A DNA stretch of 64,000 bases. Origin: Paraburkholderia oxyphila NBRC 105797. GTDB lineage: Bacteria; Pseudomonadota; Gammaproteobacteria; Burkholderiales; Burkholderiaceae. Position 1 is the stretch's first letter. Each line of letters begins with the position of its first letter. This document shows, in pieces, positions 18,965 through 28,479 of the stretch. Under the pieces are notes generated by a model. It ran no database searches. It was not told the origin of the DNA and worked only from the letters and a program-made list of their open reading frames with translations. The stretch covers positions 1 through 64,000 of the forward strand of contig NZ_BAYD01000018.1 in the NCBI RefSeq assembly GCF_000685075.1, read 5' to 3'. The position numbers were made by a program, and so were the translations under genes.

Positions 18965-19546
18965 TCAATGCATCGGCTTGATCTCGTCGAGCGCGAGATT
19001 CAGTGTCAGCACATTGACCCGGCGCTCACCGAAGATGCCCAGCTGCCGTCCCGAGGTGTTCTGCGCAATCAGCCCGTCGACCTGGTCAAGCGACAGCCCA
19101 CGCGCCCTGGCCACGCGCGCCGCCTGCCAGGCGGCAGCAGCCGGCGTGATATCGGGATCCAGCCCGCTGCCGGACGAGGTGACGAGATCCACCGGAATCG
19201 GCGTCGTATTCGATGGATCGGCGGCGTGCAGGGCTGCGATGCGTCCCTTCACCTCGTCAGCGAGCGCCGGATTCGTCGGACCGAGGTTCGAGCCGCCAGA
19301 GTTCACTGCGTTGTAGGGATTGGGCGTTGTGGCCGACAGCCGGCCCCAGAAATAGTACGCAGCGTCGAACTGCTGGCCGATCACGCTGGAGCCGACCGGC
19401 TTGCCGCTCTTCTCGATCATGCTGCCGTTGGCCTGATGCGGAAATACGGCCTGGGCGACGGCCGTTACCACGAGCGGATAGACGATGCCCGTGATCACCG
19501 TCAGGAGCACAAACAAAACCAGCACGGGTCGCAATGATTGCTTCAT
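18965..19546 (-). CDS. kdpC: KdpC, potassium-transporting ATPase subunit C
   Basis: This 193-residue subunit has one N-terminal membrane helix (about 5-27) and a periplasm-facing domain. Family blocks visible are '[21 protein letters not shown]' (quoted in part) and the '[25 protein letters not shown]' region typical of KdpC (FxGRPS..., NSGGSN). It stabilises the KdpFAB complex and helps ATP binding. It begins three bases after the kdpB stop. Confidence 0.96.
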   Translation of the reverse strand: MKQSLRPVLVLFVLLTVITGIVYPLVVTAVAQAVFPHQANGSMIEKSGKPVGSSVIGQQFDAAYYFWGRLSATTPNPYNAVNSGGSNLGPTNPALADEVKGRIAALHAADPSNTTPIPVDLVTSSGSGLDPDITPAAAAWQAARVARARGLSLDQVDGLIAQNTSGRQLGIFGERRVNVLTLNLALDEIKPMH

Positions 19547-19549
19547 GGC

Positions 19550-21700
19550 TCAGGCCCATCCCAATGCGGTAAGCAGCATGTCGATCAGCTTGATGAACGG
19601 AAATGGCATCAGGATGCCGCCAAGACCATAAATGAGCAGATTCCGGCGCAGCACCGCTGCCGCGCCGAGCGCGCGATACGGGACACCCTTGAGCGCGAGC
19701 GGTATGAGCGCGACGATGATCAGCGCGTTGAAGATCACCGCCGACAGGATGGCCGATGAGGGTGACGTCAGGTGCATCACGTCGAGCACGCGCAGGTTCG
19801 GGTAGGTCGACGCAAAGGCCGCCGGAATGATCGCGAAGTACTTGGCGACGTCGTTCGCGATCGAGAACGTCGTGAGCGAGCCGCGTGTCATCAGCATCTG
19901 CTTGCCAATCTCGACGATCTCGATCAGCTTCGTGGGATTCGAATCGAGATCGACCATGTTGCCCGCTTCCTTTGCGGCCTGCGTGCCGGTGTTCATCGCG
20001 ACGGCGACATCGGCCTGCGCGAGCGCCGGCGCGTCGTTGGTCCCGTCACCCGTCATTGCGACGAGCCGTCCTGCCGTCTGGTGACCTCGAATCATCTTCA
20101 GCTTCGCTTCGGGCGTGGCTTCGGCGAGGAAGTCGTCGACGCCGGCTTCTGCCGCAATCGCTGCGGCTGTCAACCGGTTGTCGCCCGTGATCATCACGGT
20201 CTTGATGCCCATCTTGCGCAGCTCGGCAAAGCGCTCCTTGATACCGCCCTTGACGATATCCTTCAATTCGATCACGCCGAGTATGCGTGCGGGAGCGCTA
20301 TCCGGGCTGCCATGCGCGCCCGGCTTTTCCGCGACGACCAGCGGTGTACTGCCGCGCCGTGCAACGTCGGTCACCGCGTTGTTGACTTCCGCGGGATAGC
20401 GGCCACCATGCGCCTCGATGTACAGCTTCACCGCATCGGACGCGCCCTTGCGGATCTCCCGGTCAGGCAGGTCAACGCCGCTCATCCGCGTTTGCGCCGT
20501 GAAGCCGAGGAACGTGGCGTGCAACGCCCCCATGTCGCGCTCGCGGATATTGAAGCGCTGCTTCGCCAGCACGACGATGCTGCGGCCTTCCGGTGTCTCG
20601 TCGGCCAGCGAGGCAAGCTGCGCCGCGTCCGCAAGGTCCTGCTCCGAGACGCCCGGAGCCGGTATGAAAGTCGACGCCTGCCGGTTGCCCAGCGTGATCG
20701 TGCCCGTCTTGTCGAGCAGCAGCACGTCGACGTCGCCGGCCGCTTCCACCGCGCGGCCCGACGTTGCAATCACGTTCGCCTGCATCATCCGGCTCATGCC
20801 CGCCACGCCAATCGCCGAAAGCAGCCCCCCGATCGTGGTCGGAATCAGGCAGACCAGCAGGGCCACCAGGGCCGTAATGGTCACCACATGACCGGCGTGG
20901 ACGGCGTCAACGGAGAACATCGAGAATGGCAGCAACGTTGCCGTGGCAAACAGCAGCACGAGCGTCAATGCAACCAGCAGGATCGTCAGCGCGATCTCGT
21001 TCGGCGTCTTCTGGCGCTTTGCTCCTTCGACCATCGCAATCATCCGGTCGAGAAACGCCTCTCCGGGATTCACCGAGACCCGCACGACAATCCAGTCCGA
21101 GAGCACGCGTGTCCCGCCCGTCACCGACGAAAAGTCGCCGCCCGACTCGCGGATGACCGGCGCGGATTCGCCTGTGATGGCCGATTCGTCAACGGACGCG
21201 ACGCCTTCGATGACCTCGCCGTCGGCCGGAATCGTGTCGCCCGCCTCGATCAGCACGACATCGCCCTTTCTCAGGTCGGTCGAAGTCGTGAGAAGAACGG
21301 GCGCCTTCGGATTCGGGGCGTTGAGCTTCTTGGCCATCACATTGTGCTTCGCGCTGCGCAGCGAAGCGGCCTGGGCTTTCGAGCGGCCTTCGGCAAGCGC
21401 CTCCGCGAAGTTTGCGAACAGCACCGTAAACCACAGCCACAGCGCAACGGCGAGGATGAAGCCCGCTGGCGCCTCCGCCTGGCCGGTGAGCGCGGCAAAC
21501 CAGAGGATCGTGGTCAGGATGCTGCCCACATACACACAGAACATCACCGGATTGCGCAGTTGCGTGCGGGGCGTGAGCTTTCTGAACGACTCGACAATCG
21601 CGGGCTTCACGAGCACCGGCTCAAACATCGAGTGTGCAGCCGTACGTGCCTGGCCGAGATTGTCGGGACGATGGACAGGCGGCTGACTGGACGTAGTCAT
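19550..21700 (-). CDS. kdpB: KdpB, P-type ATPase catalytic subunit
   Basis: This 716-residue P-type ATPase energises K+ import. The phosphorylated Asp is D330 in 'LLLDKTGT', the actuator motif TGES is at 176-179, and the hinge motif '[10 protein letters not shown]' lies in the P domain. The N-terminal extension and seven membrane spans are of the usual size for KdpB. It is separated from kdpA by 13 bases and followed closely by kdpC. Confidence 0.97.
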   Translation of the reverse strand: MTTSSQPPVHRPDNLGQARTAAHSMFEPVLVKPAIVESFRKLTPRTQLRNPVMFCVYVGSILTTILWFAALTGQAEAPAGFILAVALWLWFTVLFANFAEALAEGRSKAQAASLRSAKHNVMAKKLNAPNPKAPVLLTTSTDLRKGDVVLIEAGDTIPADGEVIEGVASVDESAITGESAPVIRESGGDFSSVTGGTRVLSDWIVVRVSVNPGEAFLDRMIAMVEGAKRQKTPNEIALTILLVALTLVLLFATATLLPFSMFSVDAVHAGHVVTITALVALLVCLIPTTIGGLLSAIGVAGMSRMMQANVIATSGRAVEAAGDVDVLLLDKTGTITLGNRQASTFIPAPGVSEQDLADAAQLASLADETPEGRSIVVLAKQRFNIRERDMGALHATFLGFTAQTRMSGVDLPDREIRKGASDAVKLYIEAHGGRYPAEVNNAVTDVARRGSTPLVVAEKPGAHGSPDSAPARILGVIELKDIVKGGIKERFAELRKMGIKTVMITGDNRLTAAAIAAEAGVDDFLAEATPEAKLKMIRGHQTAGRLVAMTGDGTNDAPALAQADVAVAMNTGTQAAKEAGNMVDLDSNPTKLIEIVEIGKQMLMTRGSLTTFSIANDVAKYFAIIPAAFASTYPNLRVLDVMHLTSPSSAILSAVIFNALIIVALIPLALKGVPYRALGAAAVLRRNLLIYGLGGILMPFPFIKLIDMLLTALGWA

Positions 21701-21713
21701 GCTTTCCTCGCAT

Positions 21714-23522
21714 TCAGTGACCGGAAATCATCGACAGATGCTCCGCGACCGGACCGAGCGCAAGCGCAGGCACGAACGTGAGCGCGCCAATCAGCAGCAC
21801 GGCGCCGAGCAGCATCACGACGAAGAGGGGTCCATGCGTGGGCAACGTCCCCTCGGTTACGGCGAGACGCTTTTTTTCCGCGAGGGACCCCGCGACCGCG
21901 AGTACCGCGATTGCTGGAACGAACCGGCCAAACCACATGGCGATCGCCAGCAATACGTTGTAGAAAGGCGTATTGACCGAGAGCCCGGCAAACGCGCTGC
22001 CGTTGTTGTTCGTGACCGAGGTGAACGCATAGAGAATTTCAGAGAATCCGTGCGGGCCGGGGTTGGCGATACCCGCGGTGCCCAGCGGTGACAACACGCC
22101 TATCGACGTGCCAACCAGCACGATCATCGGCATGGCGAGTACCGCGATGGCCACCATTTTCATCTCATACGACTCGATCTTCTTGCCGATATACTCAGGT
22201 GTCCGACCGATCATCAAGCCCGCGATGAACACCGCAAGCAGGGCAAAGACCAGCATCCCGTAAAGCCCCGAGCCGACCCCGCCGTAGATCACCTCGCCCA
22301 GCTGCATCATCAGGATCGGCACGAATCCCCCCATCGGCGTCAGCGAATCGTGTGCGTTGTTGACTGCGCCGCACGACGCGGACGTGGTCGCGACCGTGAA
22401 AATACCGGAATCCGCAATGCCGAAGCGCACCTCCTTGCCTTCCATGTTGCCCCCAGGCTGCAGTGCGGACCTGCTCTGGTCGACCTGCAGCGAGGTGAAC
22501 AACGGATTGCCCGCCTGCTCGGCCGAGATCTCACCCCAGCATCCAATCGCGAACGCGATGGTCATCGCCGCAAGGACTGCATAGCCCTGCCGGTTGTCGC
22601 CGACCATTCTGCCGAAAACGATGCACAACGCCGCCCCAATGCACAGCATGGCGACCATCTGGACGAAATTCGACAGCGGCGTCGGGTTCTCATACGGATG
22701 CGCGGAATTTGCATTGAAGAAGCCGCCGCCATTGGTGCCGAGCATCTTGATCGCTTCCTGGGAGGCCAGCGGCCCCATCGCGATGGTCTGCTTGTCGGCC
22801 TTCATGTCCTGCATCACCGGATTGCCCTTCGCATCCTTGAGCGCGTTGCCTTGCGCGTCGGTCTTCGGCGCCTGCCAGGTCGTGACCTGAAGCGTCGGCA
22901 CGTCAACATACGACCTGAAGTTCTGGATCGCGCCCTGACTGACAAACACGAGCGCCAGTACAAACGCAACGGGCATGAGGATGTACAGGGTGGTACGCGT
23001 CAGGTCGACCCAGAAGTTGCCTATCGTCTTTGCCGTGTGACGGGCAAAGCCCCGGATAAGCGCAATGGCTACCGCAATGCCGGTGGCGGCGGAAAGGAAG
23101 TTCTGCACGGTGAGGGCCGCCATCTGCGTGAGATAGCTGACCGTGGTTTCCGGCGTATAGTCCTGCCAGTTCGTGTTGGTGATGAAGCTGACTGCCGTAT
23201 TGAAAGCGGCATCGGGCGTCATCGGGCCAAAACCCTGCGGGTTGGCGGGCAGCCACTGTTGCAGCCTCAGGAAGCCGTACACCGCCAATGCGCCCAGTGC
23301 ATTGAAAAGCAGGACCGCAACCGCGTACTGTTTCCACGACATTTCGGCGGCCGGATCCACGCCCGCGAGTCGATAGAGCAGATGTTCGATGGGTCGCCCG
23401 ATCCTGAGCACGACGGAAGATGAGCCATCAAGCACCGAGGCCATGTAGTGGCCCAGCGGGATCGCAACGGCGATCAGGACTACGATGAAAAGCACGACCT
23501 GGAACAGATTGTACGCATTCAT
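21714..23522 (-). CDS. kdpA: KdpA, potassium-binding subunit
   Basis: From ATG 23522 this is a 602-residue protein with about ten membrane spans and four pore-loop repeats of the SKT superfamily. Selectivity-filter-like segments are seen: '[13 protein letters not shown]', '[16 protein letters not shown]' and '[12 protein letters not shown]'. The start is fixed by GAGGA eleven bases upstream and by the ATGA overlap with kdpF. Longer in-frame starts would run through kdpF. It binds and translocates K+ in the KdpFABC complex. Confidence 0.97.
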   Translation of the reverse strand: MNAYNLFQVVLFIVVLIAVAIPLGHYMASVLDGSSSVVLRIGRPIEHLLYRLAGVDPAAEMSWKQYAVAVLLFNALGALAVYGFLRLQQWLPANPQGFGPMTPDAAFNTAVSFITNTNWQDYTPETTVSYLTQMAALTVQNFLSAATGIAVAIALIRGFARHTAKTIGNFWVDLTRTTLYILMPVAFVLALVFVSQGAIQNFRSYVDVPTLQVTTWQAPKTDAQGNALKDAKGNPVMQDMKADKQTIAMGPLASQEAIKMLGTNGGGFFNANSAHPYENPTPLSNFVQMVAMLCIGAALCIVFGRMVGDNRQGYAVLAAMTIAFAIGCWGEISAEQAGNPLFTSLQVDQSRSALQPGGNMEGKEVRFGIADSGIFTVATTSASCGAVNNAHDSLTPMGGFVPILMMQLGEVIYGGVGSGLYGMLVFALLAVFIAGLMIGRTPEYIGKKIESYEMKMVAIAVLAMPMIVLVGTSIGVLSPLGTAGIANPGPHGFSEILYAFTSVTNNNGSAFAGLSVNTPFYNVLLAIAMWFGRFVPAIAVLAVAGSLAEKKRLAVTEGTLPTHGPLFVVMLLGAVLLIGALTFVPALALGPVAEHLSMISGH

Positions 23523-23614
23523 TCGAGTTCCTCCGCGCGCAGTAGTGCGTACACAAGGTACACGAGCAGCAGAAGCGTCGAAGCAGCGGCGAGCCAGATC
23601 ATCCAGGTGGTCAT
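23519..23614 (-). CDS. kdpF: KdpF, small stabilising subunit
   Basis: A 31-residue peptide (MTTWMIWLAAASTLLLLVYL and on) has a single membrane helix and the typical KdpF ending '..[10 protein letters not shown]'. Its stop overlaps the kdpA start as ATGA, and its own ATG overlaps the stop of the small ORF upstream. Size, position and sequence all fit KdpF, which stabilises the KdpABC complex. Confidence 0.85.
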   Translation of the reverse strand: MTTWMIWLAAASTLLLLVYLVYALLRAEELE

Positions 23615-23718
23615 GGCCGGCCTCCCGGTGCGTGCCGGTGCAGTTTCTCGCATCCGACGACAAGCGCGAGAGAGAGCCCCAGAAAGACGGCGATGCCGGC
23701 AATGTAGATCAGATCCAT
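23611..23718 (-). CDS. 35-residue membrane peptide at the head of the kdp operon
   Basis: A 35-codon frame (starting MDLIYIAGIAVFLGLSLALV) begins five to six bases after a GGAG site and ends in an ATGA overlap with kdpF. It encodes one membrane helix followed by a basic, His-containing tail. The ribosome site and the overlap make translation likely. Its role is not known to me; it could be a second small subunit of the pump. Confidence 0.65.
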   Translation of the reverse strand: MDLIYIAGIAVFLGLSLALVVGCEKLHRHAPGGRP

Positions 23719-23798
23719 TTCCGCTCCCCGGTAATGGTTCGGGCAATGACGACGCGAGCGGCAAGCCGCGTGTCATAAACGACATGTCAAGCCTAGGC

Positions 23799-23825
23799 AA
23801 GGCTGAATAAAAAAGGTGTAAATAT
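23799..23825 (-). promoter_or_regulatory. Possible KdpE-binding / kdp promoter element
   Basis: Read on the minus strand the site is TTTACACCTTTTTTATTC, an AT-rich, T-run element some 85 bases before the 35-codon ORF. Escherichia coli KdpE binds a T-rich element of similar look upstream of kdpFABC. Only position and composition support it here. The 185 bases between this operon and the LysR gene otherwise show no gene. Confidence 0.25.
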
Positions 23826-23903
23826 CGATCGATCCAATGAGCCTGCCGGGCGGCGTGGATCTTGAGGACGAACCCGAAGGCGAGAGTCGCGTTCACACAA
23901 CAT

Positions 23904-24788
23904 TCACACAGCGGGCTCTCCGAGCATCTCCAGATACCGCTGAGTCGCCCCCCACGCCCCACCGATCCGACTGATCACCACCAGCTCCGATTTCGGGCCG
24001 CGGCTCGCCAGCTTGCGATAGACGACGTTCGGTATCGCGATCCGGCTCACCGGCTCGGGCGCGAGCACCAGCCCGAGGCCCGCGGCCGTCAGCGCGAGCG
24101 CGGAGAGCGTGCTGCCCATCTTGTACGCGACGCGCGGCTCCTTGCCGAGCACCTGGCGCAGGATCGCCACTTGCCCTTCGTCGTCGCCGTGAGCGGCATA
24201 GACGATGAACGGTTCGTCCGCAAGCGCCGCGACGCTCACTGAGCGCCGCTTCGCCAGCGGATGCCGGTCGCTCATCGCCACTTCCCACGACCAGCTTCCG
24301 ACCGTTCGCACGGCGAGCTTCGCCTCGAAGGCCGTGCCGAACGCCGGGCAATAGCCGATGTCGAGGCGATCCGCGAGGATCGCCTCCTGCTGCGCGGACG
24401 GAGCCATTTCGTGCAGGTCGAGCACCACGCCCGGCCACGTCGCATGAAACGCGGCCAGGTCCTCGGACAGCCGCGCCGACGCAAGCGCATTCCCGACGAA
24501 GCCGATCCGCACCACGCCCGTCTCGCCGCGAGCCGCACGCTGGACCAGCGTCTTCGCGCGCTCGGCCTGCTCGAGCGTACGCTGCGCCTCGATCACCAGC
24601 AGCCGGCCGGCGTCAGTCAGCGCCACCTTGCGCGTGCTGCGCTCGAACAGCGCCGTTCCCAGTTCATCCTCGAGCGCGCGGATCTGCGCGCTCAGCGCGG
24701 GCTGCACGATATGCAGCCGTTGCGCCGCGCGGCCGAAATGCGCCTCTTCGGCAACCGCAAGAAAGTAGCGTAAATGGCGAAGATCCAT
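23904..24788 (-). CDS. LysR-family transcriptional regulator
   Basis: This 294-residue LTTR has the N-terminal winged HTH (residues 1-60: 'LRYFLAVAEEAHFGRAAQRLH' region and 'QPALSAQIRALEDELG') and a two-lobed effector domain. The HTH resembles the BenM/CatM type. It is divergent from the amidohydrolase gene with 120 bp between starts, an arrangement in which LTTRs normally control the divergent gene. The effector is unknown. Confidence 0.92.
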   Translation of the reverse strand: MDLRHLRYFLAVAEEAHFGRAAQRLHIVQPALSAQIRALEDELGTALFERSTRKVALTDAGRLLVIEAQRTLEQAERAKTLVQRAARGETGVVRIGFVGNALASARLSEDLAAFHATWPGVVLDLHEMAPSAQQEAILADRLDIGYCPAFGTAFEAKLAVRTVGSWSWEVAMSDRHPLAKRRSVSVAALADEPFIVYAAHGDDEGQVAILRQVLGKEPRVAYKMGSTLSALALTAAGLGLVLAPEPVSRIAIPNVVYRKLASRGPKSELVVISRIGGAWGATQRYLEMLGEPAV

Positions 24789-24908
24789 GGTCGATTAATC
24801 ACTCAAAACAATCAATCCTGCAATTTAATCTATTGGATCGAAAAATCAACCGCGCGCATAGTGACGGCCGTACCCTTCGCCGCAGTGCCCCCCTACAGGA
24901 GCCCATTC

Positions 24909-25856
24909 ATGTCTCACCGCAACCGCATCGATGTTCACCAACACATCGTCCCGCCATTCTGGGCCAACGCGCTGCCCGCGCACGGCGGCGATCCGTCCGG
25001 CTGGAATTGCCCTGCGTGGAGCGTGGACAGCGCGCTCGCCTTCATGGATTCACTGGAGATCGCAACCGGCGTGGTGTCGCTGACGGCGCCGGGCGTGAAG
25101 GGGTGGAGTGGTCAAGAGAAGCGCGACCTCGCGCGCAAGGTGAATGAATACACAGCCGACATCGTTGCGAAACATCCGGCGCGTTTCGGCAACTTCGCGA
25201 CGTTACCGCTGCCTGACGTCGATGGCTCGCTGGCAGAAATCGGCCATGCGTTCGACGCGCTGAACGTCGACGGCGTCGTACTCCTGAGCAACTACGATGG
25301 CGTCTATCTCGGCGACCCAGCGTTCGAACCCGTATGGGCCGAACTCGACTGCCGCCAGGCGGTGGTCTTCATCCACCCCACGATGCCCCCGATCGCGCAC
25401 ATGCCAGGGATGCCCGGCCCGATGCTCGACTACCCGTTCGATACGACGCGCACCGCAGTGCAACTCGTGCTCAACGGCGTGATCTCCCGGTACCCGAACG
25501 TGCGCATCATCCTGTCCCACGCGGGCGGCTTCCTGCCATACGCGGCACGCCGGATCGCAGAAGTGGCGCCAGTCGCGCGCAACGACGTCCCGCCCCCCGA
25601 CGGACTGCTCGACCTGCTCCGGACGTTCTACTTCGATACCGCGTTGTCGTCGCCGTCGGCGCTGCCTAGCCTCGCGGCGTTCGCGAAGCCCGATCGCATC
25701 CTGTTCGGAAGCGATTTTCCGTACGCGCCCGCGCCCATCAGTGCGTCCTTCACCGCGCGACAGGATGGCAGCGCGGTGTTGAGCGCCAACCAGCAGGCTT
25801 CGATCAACCGCGGCAACGCCCTTGTCCTGTTTCCTCGCCTCGCCGCGCTCGTGTGA
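24909..25856 (+). CDS. Amidohydrolase-2 family (ACMSD-like) hydrolase or decarboxylase
   Basis: From ATG 24909 (AGGAG seven bases upstream) this is a 315-residue TIM-barrel metal enzyme. Metal-binding and catalytic motifs are 'DVHQHIVP' near residue 8-15, 'FIHPTMPP' near 155, 'LSHAGGFLP' near 202 and 'LFGSDFPYAP' near 265. This pattern is shared by ACMSD, gamma-resorcylate decarboxylase and related aromatic-acid decarboxylases and by some lactone hydrolases. The divergent LysR gene suggests substrate induction. The exact reaction cannot be assigned. Confidence 0.85.
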   Translation: MSHRNRIDVHQHIVPPFWANALPAHGGDPSGWNCPAWSVDSALAFMDSLEIATGVVSLTAPGVKGWSGQEKRDLARKVNEYTADIVAKHPARFGNFATLPLPDVDGSLAEIGHAFDALNVDGVVLLSNYDGVYLGDPAFEPVWAELDCRQAVVFIHPTMPPIAHMPGMPGPMLDYPFDTTRTAVQLVLNGVISRYPNVRIILSHAGGFLPYAARRIAEVAPVARNDVPPPDGLLDLLRTFYFDTALSSPSALPSLAAFAKPDRILFGSDFPYAPAPISASFTARQDGSAVLSANQQASINRGNALVLFPRLAALV

Positions 25857-26176
25857 ACCTGGCTATTGTTATGAACAAAAGGTCCGGCGCGCAAACAAAA
25901 GATGCCTGTGCTTAAGAATTCCCATAATTCAAGCGTCCAGACGCATGTTGCGCCAACCGATATGCATGTTGCGCCAACCGATATGTGCGGTAGGTAACAT
26001 CGGCGATTGACGCGCCGGTGGAAAGCACCGATATTCTGCTTTTAGCGGCTGCGCTGGGTCCGGCCTCGCCGCTTTCTTGCGCATGTAGATCGTGAGTTCC
26101 GCGAGTCTTCGCCGTTCGCCTCAACGACGATCCTGAGCATGCAGAATTGGCATCGCCACTACGGTGAGTCAACGCT
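25857..26176. other. Intergenic region of 320 bp with a tandem repeat
   Basis: No gene is seen. It holds a perfect two-copy 21-bp tandem repeat at 25943-25984. A weak hairpin (AGCGGC/GCCGCT with an 18-base loop, 26044-26073, followed by TTCTT) could be a terminator but lies about 190 bases after the amidohydrolase stop. Confidence 0.5.
25943..25984. repeat. Two exact copies of a 21-bp unit
   Basis: The unit GCATGTTGCGCCAACCGATAT occurs twice head to tail with no mismatch. It lies in the untranslated region between the amidohydrolase and the zinc-ribbon gene. It may be a slippage duplication or a pair of regulator sites. Confidence 0.95.
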
Positions 26177-27268
26177 ATGTCCGCTCAGATTACCCGTGAC
26201 CAGCATTTCCCCTCGGTGTGCAAGCGTTGCGGCACAGTCATCTATGAGCACGCCGACTTCTGCCCTCACTGCGGCGCGAATCTTCCAGTCGACAAGGCTG
26301 GGCTGGAGACGCGTGCGAAAGCCCGATTAAGAGTTCGAGATCCCGCGGAATCGCAGCCCCCAGCGGCCGCAAAGCCATCACCGGCCGGCGTGTCCGCATC
26401 CGCTCCCTCCTCGGTAAGGCCGGACTACCTGAAGGACTCGCCAGCGCCGATCACGCACGAGTCACTCTTCTGGAGCCTGGGACGACGGATCTTCTCGAGG
26501 GGCCTTTTGCTTGCCTGCTTCGTTCTCGCGATCGCGTGTGCCGCGTATCTAGTGCTCGGCGACAAATTCAAACATGAAGGCGTGACTGGGGATCAGAGCA
26601 TGTATTCGTCCAGCGGTACGATTTCGGGGTCTTCGCCTCAGCAACAAGCGACCGTGTTGCCCCCGACTGCCGAAACGGGGCCGCGCTCGACTACGCCGCA
26701 ATTCATCGATGTCCCCGACAGTCTGCGCGCCGCGCGTGCAAGCCTCGCGGAAAACAACCTGGCTGACGCGAAAATCGCGGACAATGCCGCAATCCTGCGC
26801 GACGCGGACAATGAGGATGCGCGCGCAATACAGCGTGACATCGCGGCGCGCGAGCAACGGCGCGACAGCGCGTTGCAAAACGCGGACCAATGTGCCAGTC
26901 GGCTTGCCTGGGCCTGCGTGCAGCAACAGGCATCGGAAGCGCTCGCGATCGATTCGAGCAGCCTGCACGCGCAATCGTTAATGGAGCGCGCCATCACGCA
27001 GACGGGCTGGACGCCACTGAACTCGCCGAATTCGCCGAAAAACGCCGCCGCAGCGACCGCCGCGGTTCCGTCGCCGCGCGGCACGAGCACGGCGGGGCCA
27101 CCGTTGCCGCAAGACCGGAATGCGGCCACTGCCGCTGCCGTGAACGGATCCGCTGGCGCCGGTGTCCCCAGTCCGGCGAGCGACCGCTCTGGCGTCGAAG
27201 CGCAGGAGCGCGCGATTCTGCAATCCGGATGGACGCATGCGGTGTCGTCCGACTCCACACATCGATAA
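26177..27268 (+). CDS. Zinc-ribbon, single-span membrane protein
   Basis: This 363-residue protein begins with a rubredoxin-like zinc ribbon (C15-x2-C18 and C29-x2-C32). A Pro/Ala-rich linker follows, then one membrane helix at about 108-127 and a C-terminal region of about 235 residues. Residues 180-270 look helical and TPR-like (alternating Ala/Asp-rich helices), followed by a low-complexity Pro/Ser/Ala tail. It is 57 bp before the TAXI binding protein gene, probably in one transcript. Function unknown; similar zinc-ribbon plus helix-repeat proteins are often scaffolds. Confidence 0.75.
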   Translation: MSAQITRDQHFPSVCKRCGTVIYEHADFCPHCGANLPVDKAGLETRAKARLRVRDPAESQPPAAAKPSPAGVSASAPSSVRPDYLKDSPAPITHESLFWSLGRRIFSRGLLLACFVLAIACAAYLVLGDKFKHEGVTGDQSMYSSSGTISGSSPQQQATVLPPTAETGPRSTTPQFIDVPDSLRAARASLAENNLADAKIADNAAILRDADNEDARAIQRDIAAREQRRDSALQNADQCASRLAWACVQQQASEALAIDSSSLHAQSLMERAITQTGWTPLNSPNSPKNAAAATAAVPSPRGTSTAGPPLPQDRNAATAAAVNGSAGAGVPSPASDRSGVEAQERAILQSGWTHAVSSDSTHR

Positions 27269-27325
27269 GGATTTCATCACGCATCAAGATCTTGCGTACA
27301 TCACATCCAACGCGGGAGAGAGACC

Positions 27326-28423
27326 ATGCTGAAGACAACCCTGGCGGGACTGGCGGCACTGCTCGCCCTGCTCTTCGCGACGCTTGCCGTCGCAGCTGAG
27401 CCAGACGCGCACTACAAGATCGTAACGGGCCCTGAACGCGGTACGTACATTCAGATCGGCCAGGACCTGTCGAAATGGGTTGCGCAACCGGCTGGCATCG
27501 ACCTTGAGGTGATGCCCTCCAAAGGCTCCGCTGAAAACGTGCAGCGCATGCGATTCGAGCCTGGCGTCAAGCTCGCGCTCGTCCAATCCGATGTCTACCA
27601 GGCCTACGTGGATATGGCCAATTCCGGCAACCAAGAAGCCAGCACGACGATTCGCCCGTTGCGGCTTATCATGCCTCTATATAATGAAGAAATTTATTTT
27701 GTGGTGCGAAACGATTCGCCAATGAAATCGATCAATGAGATCAAGGACAAAACGATCAGCGTTGGCCTGATCGGCAGCGGCACCGCACAATCGGCAACGA
27801 CACTCTATCGCCTGATGTTCGGCCAACCGATTCCCGAGCAGAACGCGCAGCACCTGAGCAACGAAGACGCGCTTGCCGCGCTGATCGTGAAGAAGATCGA
27901 CGTCGCGATCATCGTCGCCGGGCAACCCGCGAAGCTCTTTACCGACATGAAGCCGGAACTGCTGCAGCAGATCCGCTTCCTGCGCGTCGACCCGAACGCT
28001 CCCGAAACGGCACGGGCGAAGCAGACCTACTTTCCTGCGACGATCCACGTATCGAGCTATCCAGACTGGTTGAAAGAGGACGTGCCGACATGGACAGTCA
28101 AGGCTTTTCTGGTCACTTACGATTACAATCTGCGCGATACGGTCGTCAACCTGAAGCGCTTTGCCGATTCGTTTTGCGAGAATTTCGACAACCTCCAGGA
28201 GCACGGCCACCCGAAGTGGAAGCAGGTCAAGCTCGAATTACCTGATCTCGGCAAAGGGTGGCAATACTATCAGCCAGTCAAGCAGCGCCTGAAGATGTGC
28301 TTTGCACATCGCGCCGCGATGGCGGCGGCCCCGGCCACACCACAACACGCCGCTACTACGCCAAAGAGCAATGAACGGCCCTGTTCGGACGAGGCGCGCC
28401 TGCTGCTGCTTTGTGGCAAATAA
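27326..28423 (+). CDS. TAXI-family (TRAP-type) solute-binding protein
   Basis: This 365-residue periplasmic protein has a signal peptide (cleavage after AVAA, about residue 23). It shows the TAXI pattern: 'YKIVTGPERGTYIQIGQDL', 'GSAENVQRM', 'ALVQSDV', 'DKTISVGLIGSGTAQSA' and 'FPATIHVSSYPDWLK'. A Cys-containing C-terminal extension of about 50 residues (Ala/Pro-rich, ending LLLLCGK) is unusual. No TRAP permease gene (DctM type) is in the window, so it may be an orphan sensor protein or work with permeases encoded elsewhere. GGAGAGAG precedes the ATG. Confidence 0.85.
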   Translation: MLKTTLAGLAALLALLFATLAVAAEPDAHYKIVTGPERGTYIQIGQDLSKWVAQPAGIDLEVMPSKGSAENVQRMRFEPGVKLALVQSDVYQAYVDMANSGNQEASTTIRPLRLIMPLYNEEIYFVVRNDSPMKSINEIKDKTISVGLIGSGTAQSATTLYRLMFGQPIPEQNAQHLSNEDALAALIVKKIDVAIIVAGQPAKLFTDMKPELLQQIRFLRVDPNAPETARAKQTYFPATIHVSSYPDWLKEDVPTWTVKAFLVTYDYNLRDTVVNLKRFADSFCENFDNLQEHGHPKWKQVKLELPDLGKGWQYYQPVKQRLKMCFAHRAAMAAAPATPQHAATTPKSNERPCSDEARLLLLCGK

Positions 28424-28479
28424 TTTCCGCTCGCGCCGGCGGGTTTTGGCATCAAAGCGTATCTTTCGATCGACTTGCC

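Noticed and set aside
19772..21781. A 669-codon open frame opposite kdpB
   Set aside because: Antisense shadow; kdpB on the other strand has all P-type ATPase motifs.
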